Assembly: GCA_963281255.1 (NCBI GenBank)
Contig: OY725506.1
Coordinates: 973,001-1,037,000 of the forward strand
Direction: 5' to 3'
Length of the DNA stretch: 64,000 nucleotides
Source: Aphrocallistes beatrix
Taxonomy: Eukaryota > Porifera > Hexactinellida > Sceptrulophora > Aphrocallistidae
Shown: positions 1-9,200 of the stretch, one piece after another
How positions within the stretch are numbered: position 1 is the first letter of the stretch
How the letters are laid out: each line of letters starts with the position of its first letter
Position numbers and translations under genes: made by a program
Notes under the pieces: model-generated
The model's database searches: none
Seen by the model: the letters and a program-made list of their open reading frames with translations, nothing else
What the model was told of the DNA's origin: nothing

Positions 1-1
1 A

Positions 2-337
2 GCAACGCGAAGTTGTAAAGAAGTGGAAGGAGGATTTGTATTGACAAAAGATAGACTGATGACACCGTTACCGATAGAATATAATCGCAGCATATACTGC
101 AGTTCTATTTTTCCAAAATTTTACGATCGACTCACAATGCCTATCTTATACATAAATGGAAAAAAATCTAAATACACTTTTAGAGAATGGATGGAAAGAG
201 ATGGTGTTGTCAAGTTACCATCTACATCCCAGATAATGGAGGTGGGTGAGGGGCATATGGTACATATGAACGCTCCTGATCAAGTTGGAAAGATCATGAG
301 AGAGTTCATTACGCAAAGATATACGTCCAAATTATAA
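2..337 (+). CDS. Serine hydrolase-like protein (SERHL family), 3' fragment at window edge
   Basis: This is the C-terminal part of an alpha/beta hydrolase of the SERHL/SERHL2 family. The reading frame is open from base 2 and ends at TAA 335-337. It matches the last 110 or so residues of the two complete copies downstream, including the GEGHMVHM segment that holds the expected catalytic histidine. The nucleophile elbow lies outside the window. It is the most upstream copy visible, and more copies could lie to the left. It differs from its neighbours mainly just after the TKDRLMT segment, the same patch that varies between the complete copies. Confidence 0.88.
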   Translation, partial: ATRSCKEVEGGFVLTKDRLMTPLPIEYNRSIYCSSIFPKFYDRLTMPILYINGKKSKYTFREWMERDGVVKLPSTSQIMEVGEGHMVHMNAPDQVGKIMREFITQRYTSKL

Positions 338-389
338 CTGCTATTGTTTTATCTTAGTTAGGTTCTTTATTAACTATACAAAGCCGTAT

Positions 390-617
390 TCACCAGGTGT
401 GAAGTGGTCCGGTTGTGATTAAAAAGTGGTCATGTTGAAACCAGTCCGATCGTACAGAATGGTCCCTTTTGAGGCTAAATTGATCCAGGATTTCCCACAC
501 TTTATCCCACTCACCCATTTTAGCTGATAATAGCATTGAGTTTTTCAACTTTTCATTTTGTTCAAGAGGGCTCTTAACGACATATTCTTTAAAATGTTTA
601 ATCAAACTGGATGCCAT
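390..617 (-). pseudogene. Antisense ORF fragment, possibly ankyrin-like, copy 1
   Basis: A 75-codon minus-strand ORF starts MASSLIKHFK and contains a segment around SAKMGEWDKVWEILD that loosely resembles the first helix pair of an ankyrin repeat. A splice-acceptor-like TTTTTTAG sits directly before its ATG, so it may be an exon of a gene captured in the SERHL duplication unit. The second copy (2345-2593) differs by several amino-acid replacements, and the third unit is broken inside this region. That looks like unconstrained sequence. No function is claimed. It could also be a chance ORF. Confidence 0.3.
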
Positions 618-777
618 TCTAAAAAAGATTTACAGTCAGATGGTTCTGTATAGGATAACTTTGTATACCTACTAGCTTATATCATCATCTAGATATTACC
701 GTCCCTGAAATTTAATATCTCTAAGTATACATAAATAATAAGGATTTCTACTTAAACTAAATATTTTACATGTATTA

Positions 778-860
778 ACTAGGGCATTAGGATCTTTCGA
801 TCCATGATCGAAAGATCCGGGATCGCGATCCTTTTTTTGAGGATCGACTAATGCCCTAGT
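778..860. mobile_element. 83-bp foldback miniature transposon with 13-bp inverted termini
   Basis: The terminal inverted repeats are ACTAGGGCATTAG at 778-790 and its exact complement at 848-860. The inside is self-complementary and built from GATC-rich repeats. The target word GTATTA(AC) occurs on both sides (772-779 and 862-869). The paralogous site between the second and third SERHL genes, at about 2756-2772, reads straight through with one copy of that word, so the empty site is visible. The 7 to 8 bp duplication fits a hAT-like nonautonomous element. Confidence 0.82.
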
Positions 861-1394
861 AGTATTAACATACGTATTTATACTTAGAAATGTATTGAAT
901 GAGTGGTACAGTTGTTCAAATCCAAGTGTTAATATATGATGAACTTTCCAAATATGAGAAGTTTTGCTAATTTGACAATAATTGATCAATACTTTTATCA
1001 TTTTAGTACTTCTTTTTTGCTCTAATTCCCACTTTCTAGGATGTTGAAAAATGATCTACGACTACATTTCGAGATATATGAGAGATATACCCATATACAA
1101 GTACATATATTTAGTACAAATTCAATGTACATTAAATTGATTTAATGCAGGATTGTGTGGTTTGTATAGCTAATTAGAGCATTATAATCATTCGATCTTT
1201 ATAGTTTTGACTTTTGTGAAGAATGTCTGAAGAAGATATTAATCTCACAATTGAGATTGGAATATTATAGCTTTCTAAAATCAATCCATTTCATTCTTTG
1301 TACATAGACTTAGATCTACTTATTGTTGGTCGACTTTTGATGTAAGATTCAAATATTTCAACGCTCCATATTAGAACTTTAGATACACAGTTAG

Positions 1395-2312
1395 ATGGAT
1401 CATCGATGTAGAGAAGTAAGAATTCCAATTTCATGGGGTACCCTAGCTGGAAAGCTCTGGGTTCCATCAACTCCTACTCATGAACAGAAGTCAAAAGCAC
1501 TAGCTCTTCACGGATGGTATGACAATGCAGGTAGTTTTGATCCTCTTATCCAGTTCCTTCCACGTGACATGACTCTGCTAGCTCTGGATCTACCTGGACA
1601 CGGATTCTCGGATCACTACAACAAAAATGTTTCCTACTACTTCACTGGATTCATATCCGATATAGTGGAAGTGCTCAGTTACTTAGCTTGGAAACGTCCC
1701 ATTCTTATCGGCCATAGTATGGGTGGGGTTTTAGCGAACCTAGTAGCTGTCACTTTACAGAATGAAATTAGCAAACTGATCATAATCGAGGCTATGTACA
1801 CAGATAACCAAGTAATTCCAGAAGATGTATTTGTTGGTTTCATGCAACGTAAATACGAGGAAGATGCACAAGTAAAGCCAAATAAAGCTAAGTTATATTC
1901 TTCAAAGTTGGAAGTAGCAAAGTCTATTTTGCGAGGAAATCCAGATATCAGTAATCTGTCTTCTGCAGAATGTCTAGCAACGCGAAGTTGTAAAGAAGTT
2001 GAAGGAGGATTTGTATTGACAAAAGATAGACTGATGACACAGTTAGCAATGGGATATAATCGCGACATATACTGCAGTTCTATTTTTCCAAAGTTTTACG
2101 ATCGACTCACAATGCCTATCTTATACATAAATGCAAAAAAATCTAAATACACTTTTAGAGAATGGATGGAAAGAGATGGTGTTGTCAAGTTACCATCTAC
2201 ATCCCAGATAATGGAGGTGGGTGAGGGGCATATGGTGCATATGAACGCTCCTGATCAAGTTGGAAAGATCATAAGAGAGTTCATTACGCAAAGATATACG
2301 TCCAAATTATAA
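1395..2312 (+). CDS. Serine hydrolase-like protein, SERHL family (complete copy A)
   Basis: Predicted alpha/beta-fold hydrolase of 305 aa, close to the usual length of about 310 aa for SERHL2. Family hallmarks appear in order. An oxyanion-hole HGW segment lies at residues 39-41 and is followed by DNAGSFDPLI. LDLPGHGFSDHY is at 65-75. The nucleophile elbow GHSMGG is at 106-111 with Ser108 as the likely nucleophile. GEGHMVH at 276-282 carries the likely catalytic His279. Vertebrate relatives have been linked to peroxisomes, but no clear peroxisomal signal is visible here because the C-terminus is TSKL rather than SKL preceded by typical context; TSKL does end in SKL, so PTS1 targeting is possible. 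The gene is intronless and starts at the first in-frame ATG. The natural substrate is unknown. Confidence 0.93.
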   Translation: MDHRCREVRIPISWGTLAGKLWVPSTPTHEQKSKALALHGWYDNAGSFDPLIQFLPRDMTLLALDLPGHGFSDHYNKNVSYYFTGFISDIVEVLSYLAWKRPILIGHSMGGVLANLVAVTLQNEISKLIIIEAMYTDNQVIPEDVFVGFMQRKYEEDAQVKPNKAKLYSSKLEVAKSILRGNPDISNLSSAECLATRSCKEVEGGFVLTKDRLMTQLAMGYNRDIYCSSIFPKFYDRLTMPILYINAKKSKYTFREWMERDGVVKLPSTSQIMEVGEGHMVHMNAPDQVGKIIREFITQRYTSKL

Positions 2313-2344
2313 CTGCTATTGTTTTATCTTAGTTAGGTTCTTTA

Positions 2345-2593
2345 TTAACTATACAAGGCCGTATTCACCCATGTGTGAAGTGGTCCGGTTGTGATTAAAA
2401 AGTGGTCATGTTGAAACCAGTCCGATCGTACAGAATGGTCCCTTTTGAGGCTAAATTGATCCTGGATTTCACACACTTTATCCCACTCATCCATTTTAGC
2501 TGATAATAGCATTGAGTTTTTCAACTTTTCATTTTGCTCAAGAGGGCTCTTAACGACATATTCTTTAAAATGTTTAATCAAACTGGATGCCAT
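2345..2593 (-). pseudogene. Antisense ORF fragment, possibly ankyrin-like, copy 2
   Basis: This is the counterpart of the minus-strand ORF at 390-617, at the same position behind the next SERHL gene. It has 82 codons. Compared with copy 1 it carries Gly to Asp, Trp to Cys and Leu to Gln changes within about 35 residues, and a different C-terminus caused by an indel. Nonsynonymous change in an otherwise near-identical duplicate argues against protein constraint. The acceptor-like TTTTTTAG before the ATG is kept. It is best read as a duplicated gene fragment or a chance ORF. Confidence 0.3.
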
Positions 2594-3283
2594 TCTAAAA
2601 AAGATTTACAGTCAGATGGTTCTGTATAAGGATAACTTTGTATACCTACTAGCATATATCATCATCTAGAATCTAGATATTACCGTCCCTGAAATTTAAT
2701 ACCTTTACACTTAGTAGATAATTAGGATATCTACATAAACGAATATTTTACATTATGTATTAACATTCTAAGTGATACATTTGTTCAAATCCAAGTGTTA
2801 ATATATGATGAACTTTCCAAATATGAGAAGTTTTGCTAATTTGACAATAATTGATCAATACTTTTATCATTTTAGTACTTCTTTTTTGCTCTAATTCCCA
2901 CTTTCTAGGATGTTGAAAAATTATCTACGACTACATTTCGAGATATATGAGAGATATACCCATATACAAGTACATATATTTAGTACAAATTCAATGTACA
3001 TTAAATTGATTTAATGCAGGATTGTGTGGTTTGTATAGCTAATTAGAGCATTATAATCATTCGATCTTTATAGTTTTGACTTTTGTGAAGAATGTCTGAA
3101 GAAGATATGAATCTCACAATTGAGATCGGAATATTATAGCTTTCTAAAACCAATCCATTTCATTCTTTGTACATAGACTTAGCTCTATTTATTGTTGATC
3201 GACTTTTAAGATGTAAGATTCAAATATTTCAATGTAACTAAGTGAGCTAACGCTCCAGATTAGAACTTTAGATACACAGTTAG

Positions 3284-4204
3284 ATGGATCATCGATGTAG
3301 AGAAGTAAGAATTCCAATTTCATGGGGTACCCTAGCTGGAAAGCTCTGGGTTCCATCAACTCCTCCTACTCATGAACAGAAGTCAAAAGCATTAGCTCTT
3401 CATGGATGGTCTGACAATGCAGGGAGTTTCGATCCTCTCATCCAGTTCCTTCCACGTGACATGACTCTGCTAGCTCTGGATCTACCTGGACACGGATTCT
3501 CGGATCACTACAATCAGAAGGTTCCCTACCGTTTCACTGGATTCATATCAGATATACTGGAAGTGCTCAGTTGCTTAGCTTGGAAACGTCCCATTCTGAT
3601 CGGCCATAGTTTCGGTGGGATGTTAGCGAACCTAGTAGCTGTCACTTTACAGAATGAAATTAGCAAACTGATCATAATCGAGGCTATGTACACAGATAAC
3701 CAAGTGATTCCAGAAGATGTATTTGTTGGTTTCATGCAACGTAAATACGAGGAAGATGCACAAGTAAAACCAAATAAAGCTAAGTTATATTCTTCAAAGT
3801 TGGAAGTAGCAAAGTCTATTTTGCGAAGAAATCCAGATATCAGTAATCTGTCTTCTGCAGAATGTCTAGCAACGCGAAGTTGTAAAGAAGTAGAAGGAGG
3901 ATTTGTATTGACAAAAGATAGACTGATGACACCTATAGCACTAGCATATAATCGCATCATATACAACATTTCTCTTTTTCCAAAGTTTTACGATCGACTC
4001 ACAATGCCTATCTTATACATAAATGCAAAAAAATCTAAATACACTTTTAGAGAATGGATGAAAAGAGATGGTGTTGTCAAGTTACCATCTACATCCCAAA
4101 TAATGGAGGTGGGTGAGGGGCATATGGTACATATGAACGCTCCTGATCAAGTTGGAAAGATCATGAGAGAGTTCATTACGCAAAGATATACGTCCAAATT
4201 ATAA
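3284..4204 (+). CDS. Serine hydrolase-like protein, SERHL family (complete copy B)
   Basis: Second complete intronless SERHL-like gene, 306 aa, one proline longer than copy A near residue 27. The catalytic signatures are intact: HGW, LDLPGHGFSDHY, the nucleophile elbow GHSFGG (Ser109) and GEGHMVH near the C-terminus. The protein ends in SKL, which could act as a type 1 peroxisomal targeting signal, as in the other copies. Differences from copy A cluster in the cap region after TKDRLMT, where several adjacent residues change, and just before and in the nucleophile loop. That suggests either relaxed constraint or substrate-pocket divergence. The upstream flank is nearly identical to that of copy A, so the two probably share regulation. 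Confidence 0.93.
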   Translation: MDHRCREVRIPISWGTLAGKLWVPSTPPTHEQKSKALALHGWSDNAGSFDPLIQFLPRDMTLLALDLPGHGFSDHYNQKVPYRFTGFISDILEVLSCLAWKRPILIGHSFGGMLANLVAVTLQNEISKLIIIEAMYTDNQVIPEDVFVGFMQRKYEEDAQVKPNKAKLYSSKLEVAKSILRRNPDISNLSSAECLATRSCKEVEGGFVLTKDRLMTPIALAYNRIIYNISLFPKFYDRLTMPILYINAKKSKYTFREWMKRDGVVKLPSTSQIMEVGEGHMVHMNAPDQVGKIMREFITQRYTSKL

Positions 4205-4303
4205 CTGCTATTGTTTTATCTTAGTTTGGTTCTTTATTAAATATACAAGGCCGTATTCACCAGGTGTGAAGTGGTCCGGTTGTGATTAAAAAGTGGTCAT
4301 GTT

Positions 4304-5310
4304 GGAACCGGACCGGTGGTTACGGCCCTGCTATAACTTATCAATGTAAAAACTATTATAATTACACACATTAATGCATGTGAACTTGCAACATATAACT
4401 ATAAAAATACTGGACACTAATCCTGTTTGACTTGTTAATCGCTACTCCTAAGACTGTCGAGTTTCTCATTCTTTTGCAAGTGGTCATTATTGATTGTGCG
4501 GATTGATATTTTGGAGTTTAATATTCGTATTAATTCGAAATCAAATTGCATGGCAGCAATCGGTCGCTTCTGCTGATATTCACATTCATAGATACAACTT
4601 TCTTCGCGCCTCAATTCCGCAGATAGTACTATCTGCTATTTTGGAATTGAATGTTTTTGTAGATATGTTCAGTTGTAAGATTTCATCCTTGACAGTTGAA
4701 ATGAGCACATATTCAACCGGGATAAAACATATGTTCGTATTATCCGTGTTCGTAATAACGAGATTCTACTCTATACATATATTAATAAATTCCTTTTGGC
4801 TCCTAGATATATTAAATCCAGTGAAACGTGGGTCTATTGGGGCTCATTCAAACGTGTCCCGTTACGTTCTGGATTTAGTAACAGCCGTGCAAAAGTATTA
4901 TTTCGTTCCCCCATCCACTCCCTGTTTGTTCTCATGGGTTACTAATTTGAGATATTCTCATGCTTACATTTTAAGGCAAGTCATAGTTATAAGGTCAATT
5001 GTAAAATTTTGCTCACTTAATTTCTCTGATGTGCTAGACCTCACAACACCCATGGTTATAATCAATTAGTTTCTGTTACTTATATAAGTAGTACTTTTAG
5101 CGGGACATTGAGTTATATCGCAGGACATCGTTTTACAAATTTTTGCTTAATATATTCTTTTATAAGCGCTCCCCCAAAAGAAATTTGAGCACTACACCCC
5201 TGTATGTATGCATGATTTTCTAGTGAAGTAGAATTAGTTCATAATAATATGCGAAATGAAGTTAATTCTCACACTTTTATCTACTAAATACGTAGCAATA
5301 GCATTACGCG
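4304..5310. other. Intergenic, with one unassigned ORF at 4494-5069
   Basis: The SERHL array ends at about 4303. A 576-bp plus-strand ORF (4494-5069) has no ATG at its 5' end and a hydrophobic, AT-biased composition. I recognise no family and see no flanking splice structure, so I do not call it a gene. The rest is AT-rich spacer before prefoldin. Confidence 0.4.
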
Positions 5311-5676
5311 ATGGCTGATGAAGAGATCCGTAAAGCACTCTCAGACCATCAATTGAAAGTGATAGAGTCCGTTCAAAAGATAAACATGTTCGACTCTCAG
5401 ATAGAGACGCTCCAACGCTCCGTGACCTACTCTCAGATAACCTCCGACGAGATGAAGTCTCTCCCAGAAGGTGTGAACGTGTTCGAGTCAGTGGGACGCA
5501 TGTTCTTCCAGCAGTCGGTAGCGGATGTTCACAAGATCCTGGCTGAAAAGAAGGTGACTGGGGAGAGTAAGATTGAGGCGTTAAAGAATAATAAACTCAG
5601 ACTCGAGAAAGGAATGAAGGAGAGTGAGGACTACTTGAGAGAGCTGCTGGAGCAGAAGAAGAGTCAGATGGCGTGA
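5311..5676 (+). CDS. PFDN1: Prefoldin subunit 1
   Basis: Beta-type subunit of the cytosolic hexameric prefoldin chaperone, which hands unfolded actin and tubulin to the CCT chaperonin. The 121-aa intronless protein matches the family length of about 122 aa. It has an N-terminal coiled-coil helix (residues 1-45), a short beta hairpin region with the conserved segment NVFESVGRMFFQQS at 51-64, and a C-terminal coiled-coil helix rich in Lys and Glu. The ATG at 5311 is the first in frame and the family alignment starts there. The 5' flank shows no coding signal. Confidence 0.95.
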   Translation: MADEEIRKALSDHQLKVIESVQKINMFDSQIETLQRSVTYSQITSDEMKSLPEGVNVFESVGRMFFQQSVADVHKILAEKKVTGESKIEALKNNKLRLEKGMKESEDYLRELLEQKKSQMA

Positions 5677-6217
5677 CCACCCACCCTGTCTGTTTGTATA
5701 GCAATCCGATGGTATTAATTGTGAAGCTCATTATCTATGGTTTAGACTTCTTCTATTTGGGACGAAGGCTGTAATAGATTTTCTGCAAAATAGGTAAAAC
5801 CCCCAGAGAGATAACATTCAATTTTTTTTGGGTTTTCATTGGTATAATCCAAAGTTTAATTCCGGTGTCATAATGAATGCTGTTCTCCTATCGGTCTAGA
5901 AGCAGTATTATCTTGTGCAGGGAACAATATTCCCTAAAGGGGAACATAGACTTTCAGTTGGTATTTAGATTTGAACTATAATCTTCGTCTCCAGTCTTTC
6001 AATGACTTTCATTATTTATTAACTACAAACTGAAAATCTGCTCCCTTTTGCAGAAATTGAGTTTGTAACTCTTGAAAAAATGGAAAAAAATGTTATTGTT
6101 TTTTCATTTGAAATTAAAATAACAGTGAATGTCGTGAGTGGTTGAAAGTAATCTGATAATTGCGCTGACTCAATTGTCCCTGTGCAGACCTAGTCCGTGT
6201 TATGAACATCTCAGTCC
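5677..6217. other. Intergenic spacer with possible 5' UTR intron end
   Basis: AT-rich sequence without a gene. CCCTGTGCAG at 6177-6186 has the form of a splice acceptor about 30 bp before the next start codon, so the following gene may have a 5' UTR intron or receive a spliced leader here. Nothing else is recognised. Confidence 0.4.
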
Positions 6218-9200
6218 ATGCAGCACTCAATGACAGGCAGTAAGGAGGAGGCCAGCCCGCACAAGAGGCGCAGCAAGAGCGAGACTGCCTCCCAGCAGGC
6301 CGCCACTCGCAAGCGCAACTTCCTCAAGCTACTCAGCATCAAGAGGTCCAAGGACACGCCCCTGCGTCCTAAGCCGAATCTCCGCTTCCCTAAGGTCGCT
6401 TGGAGGGAGGGGGGTCGGTACGGAGACCCAGCTGACACCTACCCGCCCCTAGGACGCCTTGAACCCTCCCTCGCGGCTGGAGCTAAGGAGTGGCCCGTCT
6501 CCTACCTCGGCACCATCCCCAACTGCTCGGACTGGCGCGCGTACAGGTCTCGCAGCGAGTTCATGCAGCACGTGGACTGGGCCAAGAGACACGGGTACGT
6601 CATGTGGCGCTCCCTCTCACAGAAACTGCTCCTCCTCTCCAACACCTGGCTACAGGTGAGCACTTCTCCCACGCGAATTCTTTGAGAGTCAAACAAACTC
6701 AATGTGCTTGGCAATTATATAATATACCATGGATGTAATTATTTATCGATATGTGTGTGTTGGTAAGATCAATTAGATTTTGTTGCCTGATAAAATTTGT
6801 GACTATTATGTAGGTGACGGACAAACGTAAGAAACTGCTCTACATCCTGAACGGAATTGCTCAGATATCCAGCATTAGCAGCTGCGAGGATTCGATTGAT
6901 GAGGATCTTGTATTGGGGATTAAGTGCCTGCATCCTCTCGGCTCGATGGTGCAGTGCCACGTCCTCATTGTACAGTCGAGAAAGGTAGGAGATTCTGAAT
7001 ATATCGTCTTCAGTTATGTACATTCTCACGGTAATGCGGAAATGGTTCGACTTTTCGAAAAGGAAATAGTTCGAATTGCAGATATAGGAAAAAGTTCGAC
7101 TTTTTATCATTAGGATTAATGGTGGTTTTCATGTGAACTATTTCCTTTTTTGGAAAGTCGAACTATTTCCACCATTCTCACTTTCTAATTTTGTGAAGAA
7201 CAATTTCAAATCGGATTTGTTCTATGATTGAAAACTGTTTGCCAGGCGATGGCTGAGATCTGCTTGGAGCTGGAAGGCTGCTTCGAGTCGCTGGCACGGG
7301 ACAGAGGAAAGGTGGCAGAGCAAGTCCAGAACGTGAATGAGTCTCTGGCCCGGATACAGCACCAAGGAGGCAAGGCCTTCACCGTGCATCATCTCGCCGA
7401 CGGGGCGCTAGAAGGAGTGGAGCTGGAGTCTAGATATGCCAGTTCGGAGCAGCCTCCTGTGAGGGACCACACCCTGGGGATGTTCTCCGCTCCGATGGAG
7501 GACTCCAGAGTAGCGTCCATGGCCTCTTCTACCGCTGGCGGTTCTCTGCACCCTCCCATACCGACCAGGCAGTTCAAGGTAATCCGTTAAACTATGATTT
7601 ATGGACCAAAGGTCAAATCTGTTTAGGTTAACTTCAAAGATGTTTATTACAGACAAATTTATTATTTTCAAAGCTGCTGATCTATCGATTAAAATTTTGC
7701 TAAATAGTATAGAGTATATTAGTTATCATGAGTGATACTATCAACTTAGTTCTACCAACTGATGCAGTATATTATAAACCAGCGGTTTTCAACCTTTTTG
7801 GGCTGTGGACCCCTCCAATTAACCATAACACAAAATTTCGAATCCTATGTACCCCCTGATATTTTCTGTGGACCACTAAAGGGTCCATGGACCCCTGATT
7901 GGGAAGCACTGTTATAAACAAACGATGGTTATTTTTCGAGGATATGAAGTTATGAATCTTATTTCGTATATGTAGATTCGCCAGTTAGATCCAACACAGA
8001 CAGGTGTTCAGGTTCCTAAACGCCTTCAGACATTAGTACAGTCTCAACCCCCCAGAGAAGAAGTTATTATGCCCCAACCTGATCTAGGTACTTTCCTATC
8101 TAACCTATAAACTAATGACAAATCTCTTTCTCGGTCTAGAATGTATTACTAAATTGAAACCGTGCAATGAAGCAAACACTATTGTCATTTTGACTTAAAT
8201 CACAATTCAATCAATTCTTCTAGACGCAGACTCTGACAAAGCTTCTTTAGAGCCAATCCCTCCATCCCCCTCCACCCCACCAGAGCCTGCAGACCCCTTC
8301 CCTGACAAACCAGTAGCCAGACGGATCAAGAACCTCATCAGCAAGCTGGACCTTTCGGAGGAACAGCCCGCAGCCACCCAAGAGGGAAAACCCCTGCCCC
8401 CTCCGCCTAAGAAGATCTGGCAGGATGGAGAGGAAGACGAACCTAGCCCCCCAGTCATCATGCGGTCCAGGCGGAGACAGCTGGATGATCCAGTACCAGC
8501 TCAGGAGAGACCGAGTAGATCCTGGAATAAACAAGATAGACCGCCTAACGAGCAAAGATTCCATCAGACTGTTATTGAAGTTAAGGATGAACCACTTCCT
8601 CCTCTTCCCATTATGCAGGTAATGCAGATAATAGAAAGTTATAGTTTATGAATGATCATGATTTAACCAGAATAGAATGGTTTTGGTACATTGTACATTG
8701 TACAACCACAAATTGTGACAAATTATTAAGCGGAGTCGACTGTAATTAAACTCAGATTCGCTTGAAAAGGTACGTCTGTATGCTCCAAGTAATATAATAA
8801 TATGCCCCTAGAATCCTAGATGAAATAAAAATATGTTTCTAATAATCTTGCATTATATATTTTCATAACTAGGCGCCAAAATCTACTTCCCGCATACTGG
8901 CAGAGACAGAGAAGGAATTGCAGAACCAGCAGTTGGAACTGGATTTGGCACTAAAAGAGTTAGAGGCTCTCAACCTAGGTGTAGAGCTGCCTATCACTCA
9001 CGTAGATGATGTGCAAAGACTTCCAACTCAGAAACAGAACAACCCAGTCACTTCTGCAGATAAACGACAAATGAAGAGTGCAAAGAAAAAAGGTATTTTA
9101 ATACATACTACATCATAAATATTAAAACGGCAGGATTTTATTCATGGATTTTATTTATAAACACGTATAATTACATGTGTTATTACATGTGTAATTACAC

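Larger units (their letters stand above)
1..4303 (+). repeat. Tandem array of SERHL-like gene units (about 1.9 kb period)
   Basis: Three copies of one unit lie head to tail. Each has upstream sequence, an intronless SERHL-like gene and a downstream flank that holds an antisense ORF. The starts of the two complete genes are 1889 bp apart. The unit before the first complete gene is longer because it carries an 83-bp insertion at 778-860. Intergenic as well as coding sequence is nearly identical, so the duplications are recent. Homology after the third gene stops at about 4303, inside the antisense ORF region, which marks the duplication breakpoint. Confidence 0.93.

Noticed and set aside
4494..5069. 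191-codon plus-strand frame with hydrophobic stretches
   Set aside because: No ATG at the 5' end, no family similarity, AT-driven hydrophobicity and no splice context. Kept only as a remark in the intergenic entry.
8425..8564. Short overlapping frames in the Pro-rich exon of the WH2-like gene
   Set aside because: Alternative frames of a coding exon whose phase is fixed by its neighbours.
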